Part shown: positions 35,801-45,883 of the stretch, piece after piece
How positions within the stretch are numbered: the stretch's first letter is position 1
How the letters are laid out: each line of letters starts with the position of its first letter
Source: Haliea sp.
GTDB taxonomy: Bacteria; Pseudomonadota; Gammaproteobacteria; Pseudomonadales; Halieaceae
Length of the DNA stretch: 64,000 nucleotides
Reading direction: 5' to 3'
Assembly (NCBI GenBank): GCA_016704305.1
Contig: JADJAL010000015.1
Location: forward strand, 75,942 to 139,941
The notes under the pieces: generated by a model
Database searches by the model: none
Seen by the model: the letters and a program-made list of their open reading frames with translations, nothing else
Told to the model about the DNA's origin: nothing
Translations under genes and position numbers: made by a program

Positions 35801-36360
35801 AGGTCGATGCGAAATGGCAGCTCACTGCCCATCGGAAACACATCCAGCAGCGAACCGCGCAACGCGAATTCGCCGTGTTCATACACGGTCTCCACGTTGT
35901 TATAGCCATTGCGCTGCAGGTTGCCGCGAAATTGCTCCACATCAAGCGTTTGTCCGGTCTTTAACACCAGGCTCGAACCGGCGATATATTCAGTCGGGCA
36001 CAGGCGGTGCATCAATGTTGGCACCGGGACGATCAGGATTCCCTCAGTCAGCGTCGGCAACCGGTAAAGCGTGTGCAGGCGCTCGGAGATAATGTCCTGG
36101 TGGGGTGAAAAGTTATCGTAGGGCAGGGTCTCCCAGTCAGGAAAAACCAGGATTTCGCAGGGCCGATCCAGAAAGAATGGCAACTCCCGTTCGAGTGCCA
36201 GCGCTGCACTGGTTTGCGCTGTGATCACCACCAGCAGTCGTCCCTGTGCAGTCAATTCCGCAATGCAGCGCGCATCCGCACAACCGCTGAACGGACCGAG
36301 GGCCGTGCGTGAGGCTGCCTGCTGTGGCCAGGGAGTCGTTTCGACCAGCGTGCTGAACAT
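32889..36360 (-). CDS. mfd: Transcription-repair coupling factor (two apparent frameshifts)
   Basis: About 1158 aa. It removes stalled RNA polymerase and recruits UvrA to template-strand damage. Seen in order: UvrB-homology domain (PCEILVFPDWETLPYDNFSPHQDIISERL), RNAP-interaction domain (LEHGVGRYIGLQKLEVDGQEYEFLALEYA), helicase motor with Walker A VCGDVGFGKTEVALRAAF, DEEHRFGVKQKE, TLTATPIPRTLNMAL, LLLATHDLEIRGAGELLG and the C-terminal TRCF domain. Breaks: 35530 (one T missing on the coding strand, DYLPEN) and 34543-34545 (one C missing, EETPDQETTIRAVL). Both repaired readings match the family. Divergent from GAPDH. Confidence 0.95.
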
Positions 36361-36549
36361 ACAATGGTGTCGCTTCTACGGTGAGCCGGGGTGGGTGTGG
36401 CGCCGCGCAATTATAGCGAAGGTTTTTGTGATCACCAGCACAGGCATGTGCGCAGACCGTGAATTTGCCGGATCGCGGCTTGCGCCCTCTACTTCGCCGG
36501 ATAATAATACGCGCCCTGAACTTCCTTGCGGAAAACTATAAGGTATCCA

Positions 36550-38022
36550 ATGGCGAATACTCGCAAGCGTGCACGTCCCGACGACTATTTCAAGGACTGG
36601 AAACAGCGCGAAGCGCTGGCGGAAGGCATGATCCCTTTGGTGGGACGCCTGTGTCGGGAGAAGAACGTCAACTGCTATATCTATGGCAAGCCGCTGGTCA
36701 ATCGATCCGTGTTTGAAATCATGAAGGACCACCGGTATGTGCGCCAGGTGGAAGGCAATGAGTTGTCCGAGAAGGAGACCTTCCCGGTATTCAGCCGGCT
36801 GAGCCAGATGGATCTGGGGCCAGCGCATATCGATGTGGGCCGACTTGCAGTCGGCTATTCCGTGCAGGGCGTGGCCGAGGGCCTGAGCCTGGAGCAGTAC
36901 CTGGACCGCGAATTGAAATCCCTGATTGGCTTCAAAGGCAAACCTCTGGAAAAGCCACAGGATGTCGTGCTTTACGGTTTCGGGCGTATTGGTCGCCTGA
37001 TGGCGCGTATCCTGATCGACCAGACCAACGGCGGCGATTGCCTGCGTTTGCGCGCCATTGTGGTGCGCAAGGGCAAGGCGCCGAATGATCTTGAGAAACG
37101 CGCCAGCCTGTTGCGTCGGGATTCCGTGCATGGCGCCTTCGATGGCACCATTCGCATGGATGAGGAGCGCCAGTCCTTCGTCGCCAATGGCAACGAAATC
37201 AAGGTGATCTACGCCGACGCGCCGGACACCATCGACTACACGCAGTACGGCATAGACAACGCCATCATCATCGACAATACCGGTGCCTGGCGCGACGAAG
37301 CGGGACTCTCCAAACACCTGAACAGCAAGGGCGTCAGCAAAGTGATTCTCACGGCACCGGGCAAAGGCACGCTGAAGAACGTCGTGGCCGGCATCAACGA
37401 CCATATTATCGAACCGACCGATACGATTATTTCGGCGGCGTCGTGCACCACCAACGCCATCGCGCCACCGCTGAAAGCGATGGACGATGAATACGGCATT
37501 GTCGCGGGGCACGTGGAAACGGTGCATGCGTTCACCAACGACCAGAACCTGATCGACAACTACCACAAGGCGTCGCGTCGCGGACGCGCAGCACCGCTCA
37601 ACATGGTGATTACTGAAACGGGAGCGGCGGTCGCAGTCGGCAAGGTACTGCCGCAAATGGCGGGTAAATTGACGGGCAACGCGATTCGCGTACCCACACC
37701 CAATGTCTCGATGGCAATTTTGAACCTGACACTCAGCCGTGAAACGACCGTGGAAGAGGTGAATGAGTTCATGCGCCATCAGGCACTGCATTCACCGCTG
37801 CGCAACCAGATTGATTTTTCAGCGTCTCCCGAGGTCGTGTCCAGTGATTTTGTCGGCTCACGGCATGCGTGCATCTTCGACGCCAAGGCCACAATAGTGA
37901 ATGGCAGGCACGCCGTGTTGTACCTGTGGTATGACAACGAATACGGTTACAGTTGCCAGGTTTACCGCATACTGGAAAAGATGGCGGGCATTAATTACGC
38001 GGTTTATCCGCAGCAAGCGTAA
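36550..38022 (+). CDS. Glyceraldehyde-3-phosphate dehydrogenase, long form
   Basis: 490 aa from ATG 36550. A roughly 140-residue N-terminal extension (RPDDYFKDWKQREALAEGMIPLVGRL...) precedes the classical NAD(P)-binding start VVLYGFGRIGRLMAR. Catalytic Cys in SAASCTTNAIAPPLKAM, His in HAFTNDQN region and the C-terminal LYLWYDNEYGYS are all present. This long form is typical of Pseudomonas and relatives, where it sits beside mfd and is tied to gluconeogenic or anaplerotic flux rather than the Entner-Doudoroff gapA. Frame intact. Confidence 0.94.
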   Translation: MANTRKRARPDDYFKDWKQREALAEGMIPLVGRLCREKNVNCYIYGKPLVNRSVFEIMKDHRYVRQVEGNELSEKETFPVFSRLSQMDLGPAHIDVGRLAVGYSVQGVAEGLSLEQYLDRELKSLIGFKGKPLEKPQDVVLYGFGRIGRLMARILIDQTNGGDCLRLRAIVVRKGKAPNDLEKRASLLRRDSVHGAFDGTIRMDEERQSFVANGNEIKVIYADAPDTIDYTQYGIDNAIIIDNTGAWRDEAGLSKHLNSKGVSKVILTAPGKGTLKNVVAGINDHIIEPTDTIISAASCTTNAIAPPLKAMDDEYGIVAGHVETVHAFTNDQNLIDNYHKASRRGRAAPLNMVITETGAAVAVGKVLPQMAGKLTGNAIRVPTPNVSMAILNLTLSRETTVEEVNEFMRHQALHSPLRNQIDFSASPEVVSSDFVGSRHACIFDAKATIVNGRHAVLYLWYDNEYGYSCQVYRILEKMAGINYAVYPQQA

Positions 38023-38337
38023 CAGTAGCGCGTGGACAGAGCATAGAATGGGGCGCGTCGGTCCGCGGTTGCGGTGAAGTCCCGACGCACCAAAATGTTG
38101 TATTTTTTCAGGGCGGCCTAAATTTCCCACAGACCTTCAAATCCGCATAAATCAGAGTGGTTTTTTGTCGAACCTATCCGGTATAATGCGCGCGGCCTGA
38201 ATTCGGGTGTCAGAGGTTTGCGGCATCCGGGGCGGATTTCAGCGGCTACTAGTTACTCCCGAGCTTGGTCCCCAGGGGCGAGTCTCCCAGGTGGTTCCGG
38301 CCCACTCACATTCGTTTTAAAGCTGTAGGCAGATCGT
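38023..38337 (+). promoter_or_regulatory. nqr leader and promoter region
   Basis: 315 bp without a gene. A perfect -10 TATAAT lies at 38182-38187 with only a weak T-rich -35 (about 38159-38164) and a G/C discriminator directly after, leaving a leader of about 145 nt before nqrA. I see no known riboswitch. TAACAGTAG ends the previous gene and no clear terminator separates GAPDH from nqr. Confidence 0.5.
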
Positions 38338-39675
38338 ATGATCAAGATCAAGCGGGGCTTGAATATTCCGATTCAGGGAGCTCCCCGTCAGACTATTGAA
38401 ATGGCCCCCGCAGTTCGCGCAGTCGCCTTGGTGGGCTTCGATTACATCGGCATGAAACCGACCATGGCAGTGCGTGAAGGTGAGCGTGTCAAGTTGGGCC
38501 AGCTTCTGTTCACCGACAAGAAAACCGAAGGCGTGGTGTATACCTCGCCCGCGTCCGGTGTCGTGGCGGCGATCAACCGCGGTGCCAAGCGCGTATTGCA
38601 ATCGGTGGTCATCGACATTGACGGCGACGACGCAGAGGTGTTTCAAACGTGTACCAGCAAAACCTTGCCAGACGCGGCGGCCATCCGCGAACAGTTGATC
38701 CGCAGTGGGCAATGGACGGCGCTGCGCACCCGGCCTTACAGCAAAGTACCAGCACCGCAGGCCGAAGCGGCCGCAATTTTTGTCACGGCCATTGATACGC
38801 ACCCACTGGCAGCCGATCCCACAGTTGTTATCGCTGAACAGCCGGAAGCGTTTTGCCTTGGCCAGGACCTGCTGGCCAGGCTGACGCAGGGAAAACTCTA
38901 CCTCTGCACTGCCGCAGGCGCCAGGATTCCCAAGGGTAGCGCGCCCAATATTGAGGTCTCCGAGTTTGGCGGGCCCCACCCTGCGGGTTTGGCTGGCACG
39001 CATGTGCATTTTCTTGAAGGGGTCAGTGCGAACAAATCGGTATGGACGATCGGCTACCAGGACGTGATCGCGATCGGGCGCCTGTTCCTCGACGGCAGGG
39101 TATACACCGACAGGGTGATCGCGCTCGCTGGCCCGCAGGTAGAAAATCCCCGACTGGTGCGCACGCGCCTCGGCGCTGACCTGCAGGCATTGTGCGCCGG
39201 GCAAATGAAAAGCGGCGAGAATCGTATCATTTCCGGCTCAGTGCTCGGTGGTCGCAGCGTCCAGGGCGGCACGGCCTACCTGGGACGCTATCACAACCAG
39301 GTGTCGGTGCTACTGGAGGGACGGCATCGGGAGTTTATGGGCTGGTTGTCGCCCGGCTTGAAGAAGCACTCAAACCTCGGGATCTACATCACCAGTTTTT
39401 TTGGTACCAAGCCGCTGCCGATGACGACGAATACCAATGGCAGCGAACGCGCAATGGTGCCGGTTGGCAGCTATGAGAATGTGATGCCCATGGATATCCT
39501 GCCGACGCAGCTACTGCGGGCACTCATCGTGGGAGACACCCAGATGGCGCAGGGGCTGGGCTGTCTGGAGCTGGATGAGGAGGATCTTGCGCTGTGCAGC
39601 TATGTCTGCCCGGGCAAGTATGAGTATGGTCCTATTCTGCGGGATAACCTCACGCGCATCGAGAAGGAGGGTTAA
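38338..39675 (+). CDS. nqrA: Na+-translocating NADH:quinone reductase subunit A
   Basis: 445 aa, peripheral cytoplasmic subunit. Seen: IKIKRGLNIPIQGAPRQTIE, VALVGFDYIGMKPTMAVREGERVKLGQLLFTDKK, TSPASGVVAAINRGAKRVLQSVVIDI (biotin/lipoyl-like hammerhead), GPHPAGLAGTHVHFLEGVSANKSVWTIGYQDVIAIG and RIISGSVLGGR. First gene of nqrABCDEF. The complex oxidises NADH, reduces ubiquinone and pumps Na+, consistent with a marine or sodium-using respiratory chain. Confidence 0.97.
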   Translation: MIKIKRGLNIPIQGAPRQTIEMAPAVRAVALVGFDYIGMKPTMAVREGERVKLGQLLFTDKKTEGVVYTSPASGVVAAINRGAKRVLQSVVIDIDGDDAEVFQTCTSKTLPDAAAIREQLIRSGQWTALRTRPYSKVPAPQAEAAAIFVTAIDTHPLAADPTVVIAEQPEAFCLGQDLLARLTQGKLYLCTAAGARIPKGSAPNIEVSEFGGPHPAGLAGTHVHFLEGVSANKSVWTIGYQDVIAIGRLFLDGRVYTDRVIALAGPQVENPRLVRTRLGADLQALCAGQMKSGENRIISGSVLGGRSVQGGTAYLGRYHNQVSVLLEGRHREFMGWLSPGLKKHSNLGIYITSFFGTKPLPMTTNTNGSERAMVPVGSYENVMPMDILPTQLLRALIVGDTQMAQGLGCLELDEEDLALCSYVCPGKYEYGPILRDNLTRIEKEG

Positions 39676-39678
39676 GCC

Positions 39679-40874
39679 GTGGGCTTGAGAAAAATGCTGG
39701 ACAATGTGGAACACCACTTCCAGGAAGGAGGTCGGTTCCAGAAATGGTTTGCGCTGTACGAGGTATTCGACACCTTTTTATACGCGCCCAATTCGGTCAC
39801 CAAATCCACGGCACACGTGCGCGATGGGATCGATCTCAAGCGCATCATGATTACCGTGTGGTTCGCCACCTTCCCGGCCATGTTTTACGGCATGTACAAC
39901 CTGGGCTTCCAGGCAAATTCGGTGATGCCCGAGGGGCAGATGGTGGAGGGCTGGCACGGCTGGCTGATCGGGCTGCTCGCCGGCGACGATGCCACCAGTA
40001 TCTGGGATTGCTTCTGGTACGGTGCAGTCTTTTTCCTGCCTATCTATATCGTGACCTTCGTGGTGGGCATTTCGTGGGAGATCCTGTTCGCCATCAAGCG
40101 CGGTCACGAAGTGAACGAAGGCTTTTTTGTCACCTCTATCCTGTTTGCTCTGTCCTGTCCGCCGGATATTCCCTTGTGGCAGGTGGCGTTGGGCATCAGC
40201 TTCGGTGTCGTAGTTGGCAAGGAAGTGTTTGGCGGCACAGGAAAGAACTTTCTCAATCCTGCGCTGGCCGGACGCGCCTTCCTGTATTTCGCCTATCCGG
40301 CGCAGATGTCCGGCGACGCGGTGTGGGTTGCGGTGGACGGCTATACCGGCGCCACGCCGTTGTCGGTTGTTGCATCCGGCGGCATGGACGCGCTCACCCA
40401 GACATGGACGTGGACTCAGGCATTTCTGGGTTCCATTCCGGGCTCCATCGGTGAAACATCCACGCTGGCGATCCTTCTCGGCATGGTGCTACTGCTCGTT
40501 ACTCGCATAGCGTCCTGGCGTATTATCTCGGTGTGTTTCTCGGCATGGTGGCTTTCTCCACGCTGCTGAATACAGTTGGTTCCACCAGCAACCCCGCCTT
40601 CGCGATGCCCTGGTACTGGCACCTGGTAACCGGTGGATTTGCGTTTGGTATGGTGTTCATGGCGACCGATCCGGTATCGGCGGCGATGACCAATCCCGGC
40701 AAGTGGGCCTTCGGTATCCTGATCGGAGTGATGACCGTGCTGATTCGCGTAGTAAACCCGGCGTATCCCGAGGGCATCATGCTGGCGATCCTGTTCGCTA
40801 ACCTGTTTGCGCCGCTGATGGACTACTTTGTGGTAAAGGCCAATATCAAACGGAGGCTTGCCCGTGTCCAGTAA
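39679..40874 (+). CDS. nqrB: Na+-NQR subunit B (apparent frameshift)
   Basis: GTG 39679 with AAGGAGGG 7 bases upstream. Repaired length 398 aa, ten-helix membrane subunit. Seen: LRKMLDNVEHHFQEGGRFQKWFALYEVFDTFLYAPNSVTK, GGTGKNFLNPALAGRAFLYFAYPAQMSGD, DGYTGATPLSV (the TGAT threonine carries covalent FMN), and after the break VFLGMVAFSTLLN and PVSAAMTNPGKWAFGILIG. The break at 40530-40531 lacks one G (CTCGGTGTG should be CTCGGGTGTG). Co-transcribed with nqrA (3 bp gap). Confidence 0.95.
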
Positions 40875-41638
40875 TGACAGTATTCGCAAAACGCTGATTG
40901 TCGCCTTTCCTGTGCATAGTCTGCGCAGTCCTCGTATCCGCGGCAGTGGTCATACTGCAACCGGTGCAGGAAGTGAACTCGCTGTTGGACCGCAAGCGCA
41001 ACATTCTCGCTGCAGCAGGCATGCTCGAAGAAGGCAGGAGTGTAGAGGAACAGTTTTCTCAGGTAATCACACGCGTTGTGGACCTGCGCACCGGCAGGTT
41101 TGCCGATGACGCACAGGACCCGTCGAAGTACGACCAGCGCAAAGCCACCAAGGACCCCGCGTTGTCCGAGGCCCTGAACGCGGAGCAGGATATCGCGAAA
41201 ATCAACCGTCGTGAGCAGTACTCCCTGGTCTATCTGGTGAAGGACGCAAATGGCACTATTGAGAAGATCATTCTGCCAATTCGCGGCTATGGGTTGTGGT
41301 CAACCCTTTACGGCTTCGTCGCACTGGAGTCGGATGCCAATACGATTGCCGGTATCGGGTTCTATCAACACGGCGAAACACCCGGTCTGGGTGGTGAAGT
41401 GGACAACCCGCGCTGGAAGGCGTTTTGGCCGGGTAAACAGGTGTACCGCGATGGCGAGGTCCAGATCGGCCTGATCAAGGGTTCCGTGGATCCCACCTCC
41501 GCCAATGCCCGCGGGGAGGTAGACGGCCTGGCTGGCGCGACCCTCACCAGCCGGGGCGTGACGAACCTCGTGCATTTCTGGTTGGGCGAAAACGGTTTTG
41601 AGCCATTCCTAAATAACCTGCGAGCAGGGGAGGCCTGA
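40864..41638 (+). CDS. nqrC: Na+-NQR subunit C (apparent frameshift)
   Basis: Starts at GTG 40864, overlapping nqrB by 11 bp. Seen: SSNDSIRKTLIVAF, then in the next frame LCIVCAVLVSAAVVIL (single membrane anchor) and the periplasmic FMN domain YGLWSTLYGFVALESDANTIAGIGFYQHGETPGLGGEV with AGATLTSRGV near the end; the Thr of AGAT is the covalent FMN site. The T3 run at 40906-40908 appears to have one extra T. Repaired length 257 aa, as in Vibrio. Confidence 0.94.
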
Positions 41639-41640
41639 TC

Positions 41641-42303
41641 ATGCAAACCATCAAAGAGACCCTTACCGGACCCATTATCAAAAACAATCCCATCGCCTTG
41701 CAGATTCTGGGAATCTGTTCGGCGCTCGCGGTGACCTCGTCAATGCGCGTGACACTGGTGATGTGCATCGCCCTGACACTGGTGACCGCGTTCTCCAGTA
41801 TGTTTATCTCCGCCATTCGCAACCATATTCCCAGCAGTATCCGCATTATCGTGCAGATGGTGATTATCGCGTCTCTGGTCATCGTGGTGGACCAGTTCCT
41901 GCGGGCCTACGCGTTCAATATCAGTAAGCAACTCTCCGTCTTCGTCGGGCTGATTATCACCAACTGTATTGTCATGGGTCGGGCCGAGGCCTATGCCATG
42001 TCCAATCCGCCTGTCGCCAGCTTTGTCGACGGTATCGGCAACGGCCTGGGATACAGCGCGATGCTGATAGCCGTGGCGCTGGTGAGGGAACCTCTGGGTG
42101 CCGGCAAATTGCTCGGCTTCGAGGTCCTGCCACTGGTGACAGACGGTGGCTGGTATGTCCCCAATGGCCTGCTTTTATTACCTCCCAGTGCGTTTTTCAT
42201 CGTCGGCGGATTTATCTGGGCGTTACGCAGCGTGCGCAAGGAACAAGTTGAGAAGGCCGAATTTAAACTTGCCCGACACACAGCGGTAGGGGAGGGCGCC
42301 TGA
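41641..42303 (+). CDS. nqrD: Na+-NQR subunit D
   Basis: 220 aa, six-helix membrane subunit related to RnfE. Seen: KETLTGPIIKNNPIALQILGICSALAVTSSMR, the conserved half-channel MFISAIRNHIPSSIRIIVQMVIIASLVIVVDQFLRAYAF and TNCIVMGRAEAYAMSNPP with the Cys that helps hold the intramembrane Fe centre shared with NqrE. Frame intact; 2 bp after nqrC. Confidence 0.97.
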   Translation: MQTIKETLTGPIIKNNPIALQILGICSALAVTSSMRVTLVMCIALTLVTAFSSMFISAIRNHIPSSIRIIVQMVIIASLVIVVDQFLRAYAFNISKQLSVFVGLIITNCIVMGRAEAYAMSNPPVASFVDGIGNGLGYSAMLIAVALVREPLGAGKLLGFEVLPLVTDGGWYVPNGLLLLPPSAFFIVGGFIWALRSVRKEQVEKAEFKLARHTAVGEGA

Positions 42304-42304
42304 T

Positions 42305-42913
42305 ATGGAAGCTCTGCTGAGTTTATTCGTTCGTTCCATTTTTATTGAGAATATGGCGCTGTCTTTTTTCCTCGGGATGTGTACCTTCCTGGCATTGTCC
42401 AAGAAGATCGAGGCTGCCCTGAGCCTGGGTATTGCGGTGACCGTCGTGATGGCCATTACGGTGCCAGCGAACAACCTGATCTATCACTATTTGCTGGCCG
42501 ACGGGGCGTTGGCGTGGGCCGGATTTCCCGAGCTCAACCTCAGCTTTCTCGGCTTGTTGTCCTACATCGGCGTCATCGCTGCGATAGTGCAGATCCTCGA
42601 AATGTTCCTTGATAAATTTATACCCTCGCTCTACAACGCGCTGGGTGTGTTCCTGCCTTTGATCACTGTGAATTGCGCGATCCTGGGCGGGGTCTTGTTC
42701 ATGGTGGAACGTGAATACCATTTCGCGCAAAGCGTTGTATTTGGTGTCGGTTCCGGCCTGGGTTGGGCGTTGGCCATTGTCGCGCTGGCCGGCATACGCG
42801 AGAAACTCAAGTATTCAGATGTGCCGGAAGGCCTGCAAGGCCTCGGTATCACCTTCATTTCAGCTGGCTTGATGGCATTGGGCTTCATGTCATTTGGCGG
42901 CATTGATATCTAG
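42305..42913 (+). CDS. nqrE: Na+-NQR subunit E
   Basis: 202 aa, six-helix subunit related to RnfA and inverted with respect to NqrD. Seen: LLSLFVRSIFIENMALSFFLGMCTFLALSKK, EMFLDKFIPSLYNALGVFLPLITVNCAILGGVLFMVERE, GFMSFGGIDI. Cys residues in LGMCTFLA and TVNCAILG match the ligands of the NqrD/E iron centre. Frame intact. Confidence 0.97.
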   Translation: MEALLSLFVRSIFIENMALSFFLGMCTFLALSKKIEAALSLGIAVTVVMAITVPANNLIYHYLLADGALAWAGFPELNLSFLGLLSYIGVIAAIVQILEMFLDKFIPSLYNALGVFLPLITVNCAILGGVLFMVEREYHFAQSVVFGVGSGLGWALAIVALAGIREKLKYSDVPEGLQGLGITFISAGLMALGFMSFGGIDI

Positions 42914-42929
42914 GGCAGAGTGAACTGAT

Positions 42930-44151
42930 ATGGGTACGACAATTATTTTGGCGTCGGCATGTTCACAACGATCGTGCTATTGCTGGTGTTTATGATTCTG
43001 GCGGCGCGCTCGCGGCTGGTCAGTTCGGGCGAAGTGCATATCCTCATCAACGGTGAGAAAACCATTACGGTGCCGGCAGGGGGCAAGTTGTTGCAAACGC
43101 TTTCAGAAGCGCAGCTGTTCCTGCCCTCCGCGTGCGGTGGCGGGGGTACTTGTGACCAGTGCAGGTGCATCATCACCGAGGGCGGCGGTTCCATGCTCCC
43201 CACCGAAGAGGGGCATTTCAACCGGCGTGAAGCGGCAGAGGGCTGGCGGTTGAGTTGCCAGACCGCCGTCAAGCAGGATATGAAAATCCAGGTCCCCGAC
43301 GAGGTGTTCGGTGTCAAGCAGTGGGAATGCACGGTGGAGTCCAACCCAATGTGGCAACGTTTATCAAGGAATTGACGCTGCGACTGCCGGATGGCGAAAG
43401 CGTAAATTTCCGTGCAGGCGGCTATGTGCAGCTTGAATGCCCACCGCACCACGTGAAATACGCGGATTTTGATATCGAGGAAGAATATCGCAGCGACTGG
43501 GAGCGTTTTGGCTTTTTCAAGCTGGAATCCGTGGTTAGCGAGACCGTTATCCGCGCTTACTCGATGGCGAACTATCCAGATGAAAAAGGCGTGGTGAAGT
43601 TTAATATCCGGATAGCGACACCACCGCCCGGTAGCCAGGGCATACCCTGCGGGCAGATGTCTTCGTGGGCGTTTAATCTGAAGCCCGGCGATAAGGTCAA
43701 GGTCTATGGTCCCTTTGGTGAGTTTTTTGCCAAGGAGACGGATGCGGAAATGGTATTTATCGGCGGTGGTGCCGGTATGGCGCCGATGCGTTCGCACCTG
43801 TTTGACCAGCTCAAGCGCCTGCACAGCAAGCGCAAGATCAGCTTTTGGTACGGCGCGCGTTCCCTGCGTGAGATGTTTTATACCGAAGAGTATGATCAAC
43901 TGGCCGCCGAGAATGACAATTTCCAATGGCATGTCGCGCTGTCTGATCCGCAGCCGGAAGACAACTGGACGGGCTATACCGGTTTCATCCACAACGTGCT
44001 GTACGAGGAATACCTGAAAAATCACCCGGCGCCCGAGGACTGCGAGTTCTATATGTGTGGACCGCCGATGATGAACGCCGCCGTCATCCAGATGCTGACG
44101 TCGCTCGGCGTGGAGCCTGAAAACATCATGCTCGACGATTTCGGCGGCTAG
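42930..44151 (+). CDS. nqrF: Na+-NQR subunit F (two apparent frameshifts)
   Basis: NADH-oxidising subunit, 407 aa when repaired, exactly the Vibrio length. Seen: ATG 42930 MGTTII, break at 42944-42947 (one T missing; repaired IIFGVGMFTTIVLLLV membrane anchor), 2Fe-2S motif SACGGGGTCDQCRC, LSCQTAVKQDMKIQVP, a second break near 43346 (one base missing; SNPNVATFIKELTL), FAD site RAYSMANYP, NADH-binding GGGAGMAPMRSHLFDQLKRL, CEFYMCGPPMMNAAV and the end LDDFGG. Last of nqrABCDEF, followed by a terminator. Confidence 0.95.
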
Positions 44152-44171
44152 CATTTTGCCCAAGCAGCATC

Positions 44172-44198
44172 AAAGCCACTCGCGTGAGTGGCTTTTTT
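44172..44198 (+). terminator. Rho-independent terminator after nqrF
   Basis: AAAGCCACTC (44172-44181), loop GCGT, GAGTGGCTTT (44186-44195), running into TTTTTT (44193-44198). Starts 20 bp after the nqrF stop, so nqrM just downstream needs readthrough or its own promoter. Confidence 0.93.
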
Positions 44199-44343
44199 GT
44201 TTATCCGCGGGCGGTGGCACAGGCACCGGAAGTGGCGGTATATTTCGTACACGGGGGTGATCGTTCACAGTCACACACCGGCGTTGGCTCGCTACCTCAG
44301 CGCATCCGAGGCGTAGCACGCCCCGCAAACAAAGAGCAGGCAC

Positions 44344-44589
44344 ATGACACTATTTTTAATGACTATGTTGGTTATCGGGCTGGTTATCGCGGTGATGTCG
44401 GTCGGGGTTATGGCTGGACGGCCGCCGATAAAGGGCTCCTGCGGCGGCATGCGCGGATTGGGTGTCAATGCAGCCTGTGAAATCTGCGGCGGCAATCCCC
44501 AGCGCTGTGAGGAGGAAACGCGCAGCCTGGATCGCAGCCCGGATCAGGAGAAACGCAAGTCCAGGTTGTATTACCCGGCTGACAAATAG
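44344..44589 (+). CDS. nqrM: Na+-NQR maturation protein NqrM
   Basis: 81 aa. Seen: one N-terminal membrane helix (FLMTMLVIGLVIAVMSVGVMAG), then four cysteines in GSCGGMRGLGVNAACEICGGNPQRC. This is the DUF539/NqrM pattern; the protein delivers iron for the NqrD/E centre. In Vibrio apbE lies between nqrF and nqrM; here only a 192-bp gap with a terminator is found, so the FMN transferase must be encoded elsewhere. Confidence 0.93.
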   Translation: MTLFLMTMLVIGLVIAVMSVGVMAGRPPIKGSCGGMRGLGVNAACEICGGNPQRCEEETRSLDRSPDQEKRKSRLYYPADK

Positions 44590-44605
44590 CCTGGATTACC
44601 CGCCC

Positions 44606-45883
44606 TTGAGCGCTGCACGTACTGACATCAACAAGAGTACCATCGCCAATTACGCGCCCTTTATCGGTGTGCGTTACAGCTTCAGTCGCAAACGCAATCG
44701 CTTTACCTCGGTCATAGCCACCGTGTCCATGTTGGGCATGGTATTGGGTGTTGCCAGCCTCATCGTGGTGCTCGCCATCATGAACGGTTTTGCCGGCGAG
44801 CTGCGCGGCAGGATACTGTCGCTGGTGCCACACGGTTTCGTAGAATTCAAAGACGGTGGTATTACACAGTGGCAGGACCTCTCTACACGCATTAGCGAGC
44901 AACCCGGTGTTGTGGCCGTATCGCCTTACATCACGGAAAAGGCAATCCTCGGCAATGGCCAGACGCAGCGCGGTGCGGTACTCACAGCGATAGATCCGCA
45001 GGCGGAGAGCGGCGTGTCAAACCTGCGCGGCGCGATGATTGCCGGCGATCTGGATAGTCTGCAGGTTGACGGCTTCAACGTGGTGCTCGGCACCACACTG
45101 GCCGATATCCTGCGCGTGGTGCCTGGTGATTACGTGCAGGTGACAGTACCCCGCCTTACCGTTACCCCGCTGGGCATGTTTCCCCGCAGCAAACGCCTGC
45201 GCGTTACCGGCATATTCCAGATCGGGGCGCAACCAGATGCGTACCAGGCCTACATCTCGCTCACCACCGGGCAGAAATTGCTGGGTAGCAAAGGCAGCGT
45301 GGACGGCCTGCAGGTTAAAACGCGCGACCTGTTCACGGCGCCAGACGTGATGCGCGCGTTGGCCGCAGAGCTGCCAGACACCTATGTGGTGAAGGACTGG
45401 AGCCAGACCCAGGGTTCGCTGTTTCGCGCGGTCAAGCTGGAAAAAGTCATGGTGAGCCTTTTGCTGCTAAGCGTGGTTGCCGTGGCGGCGTTCAACATCG
45501 TGTCCACGCTGGTCATGTCCGTCGCGGAGAAACGCCGCGACATCGCGGTGCTGCGCACCATGGGTGCGCGTGCGAGCGGCATCATGGTGATTTTCGTCGC
45601 CCACGGCCTGGTGCTGGCCGCAGTCGGTATCAGTATTGGTGCGCTGCTGGGCGTGCTGCTGGCGACCAATATCGCCGCTATCACAGCGGCTGTGGAGAAT
45701 ACACTGGGTATGAAATTATTTGATCCTACCGTTTATTTTATCAGCGAACTCCCGGCCGACCTGCAGGGGCTCGATGTGGCGCTCGTGGTGATTGCCTCAT
45801 TCGCACTGAGTTTGCTGGCCACTCTGTATCCGGCGTGGCGCGCGGCGCGCATCGCGCCTGCCGAGGTTTTACGTTATGAATGA
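44606..45883 (+). CDS. lolC: Lipoprotein-releasing ABC transporter permease LolC
   Basis: Inner-membrane subunit of LolCDE, which extracts outer-membrane lipoproteins for LolA. Seen: YAPFIGVRYSFSRKRNRFTSVIATVSMLGMVLGVASLIVVLAIMNGF (first helix), a periplasmic domain, and three C-terminal helices (VSLLLLSVVAVAAFNIVSTLVMSVAEKRRDIAVLRTMGA, the coupling helix region). The start is unclear: no ATG or GTG fits. TTG 44606 gives 425 aa; ATC 44649, after AAGAG, could be a miscalled ATG. First of lolC-lolD-lolE. Confidence 0.92.
   Translation: MSAARTDINKSTIANYAPFIGVRYSFSRKRNRFTSVIATVSMLGMVLGVASLIVVLAIMNGFAGELRGRILSLVPHGFVEFKDGGITQWQDLSTRISEQPGVVAVSPYITEKAILGNGQTQRGAVLTAIDPQAESGVSNLRGAMIAGDLDSLQVDGFNVVLGTTLADILRVVPGDYVQVTVPRLTVTPLGMFPRSKRLRVTGIFQIGAQPDAYQAYISLTTGQKLLGSKGSVDGLQVKTRDLFTAPDVMRALAAELPDTYVVKDWSQTQGSLFRAVKLEKVMVSLLLLSVVAVAAFNIVSTLVMSVAEKRRDIAVLRTMGARASGIMVIFVAHGLVLAAVGISIGALLGVLLATNIAAITAAVENTLGMKLFDPTVYFISELPADLQGLDVALVVIASFALSLLATLYPAWRAARIAPAEVLRYE

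Noticed and set aside
36376..37791. 471-codon open frame antisense to GAPDH
   Set aside because: The GAPDH frame is conserved end to end. The antisense frame is His/Arg-rich and has no recognisable domain, as expected of a shadow in GC-rich coding DNA.
42943..44163. 406-codon open frame antisense to nqrF
   Set aside because: It covers a gene with clear NqrF motifs, and its own sequence shows no family pattern or ribosome site.
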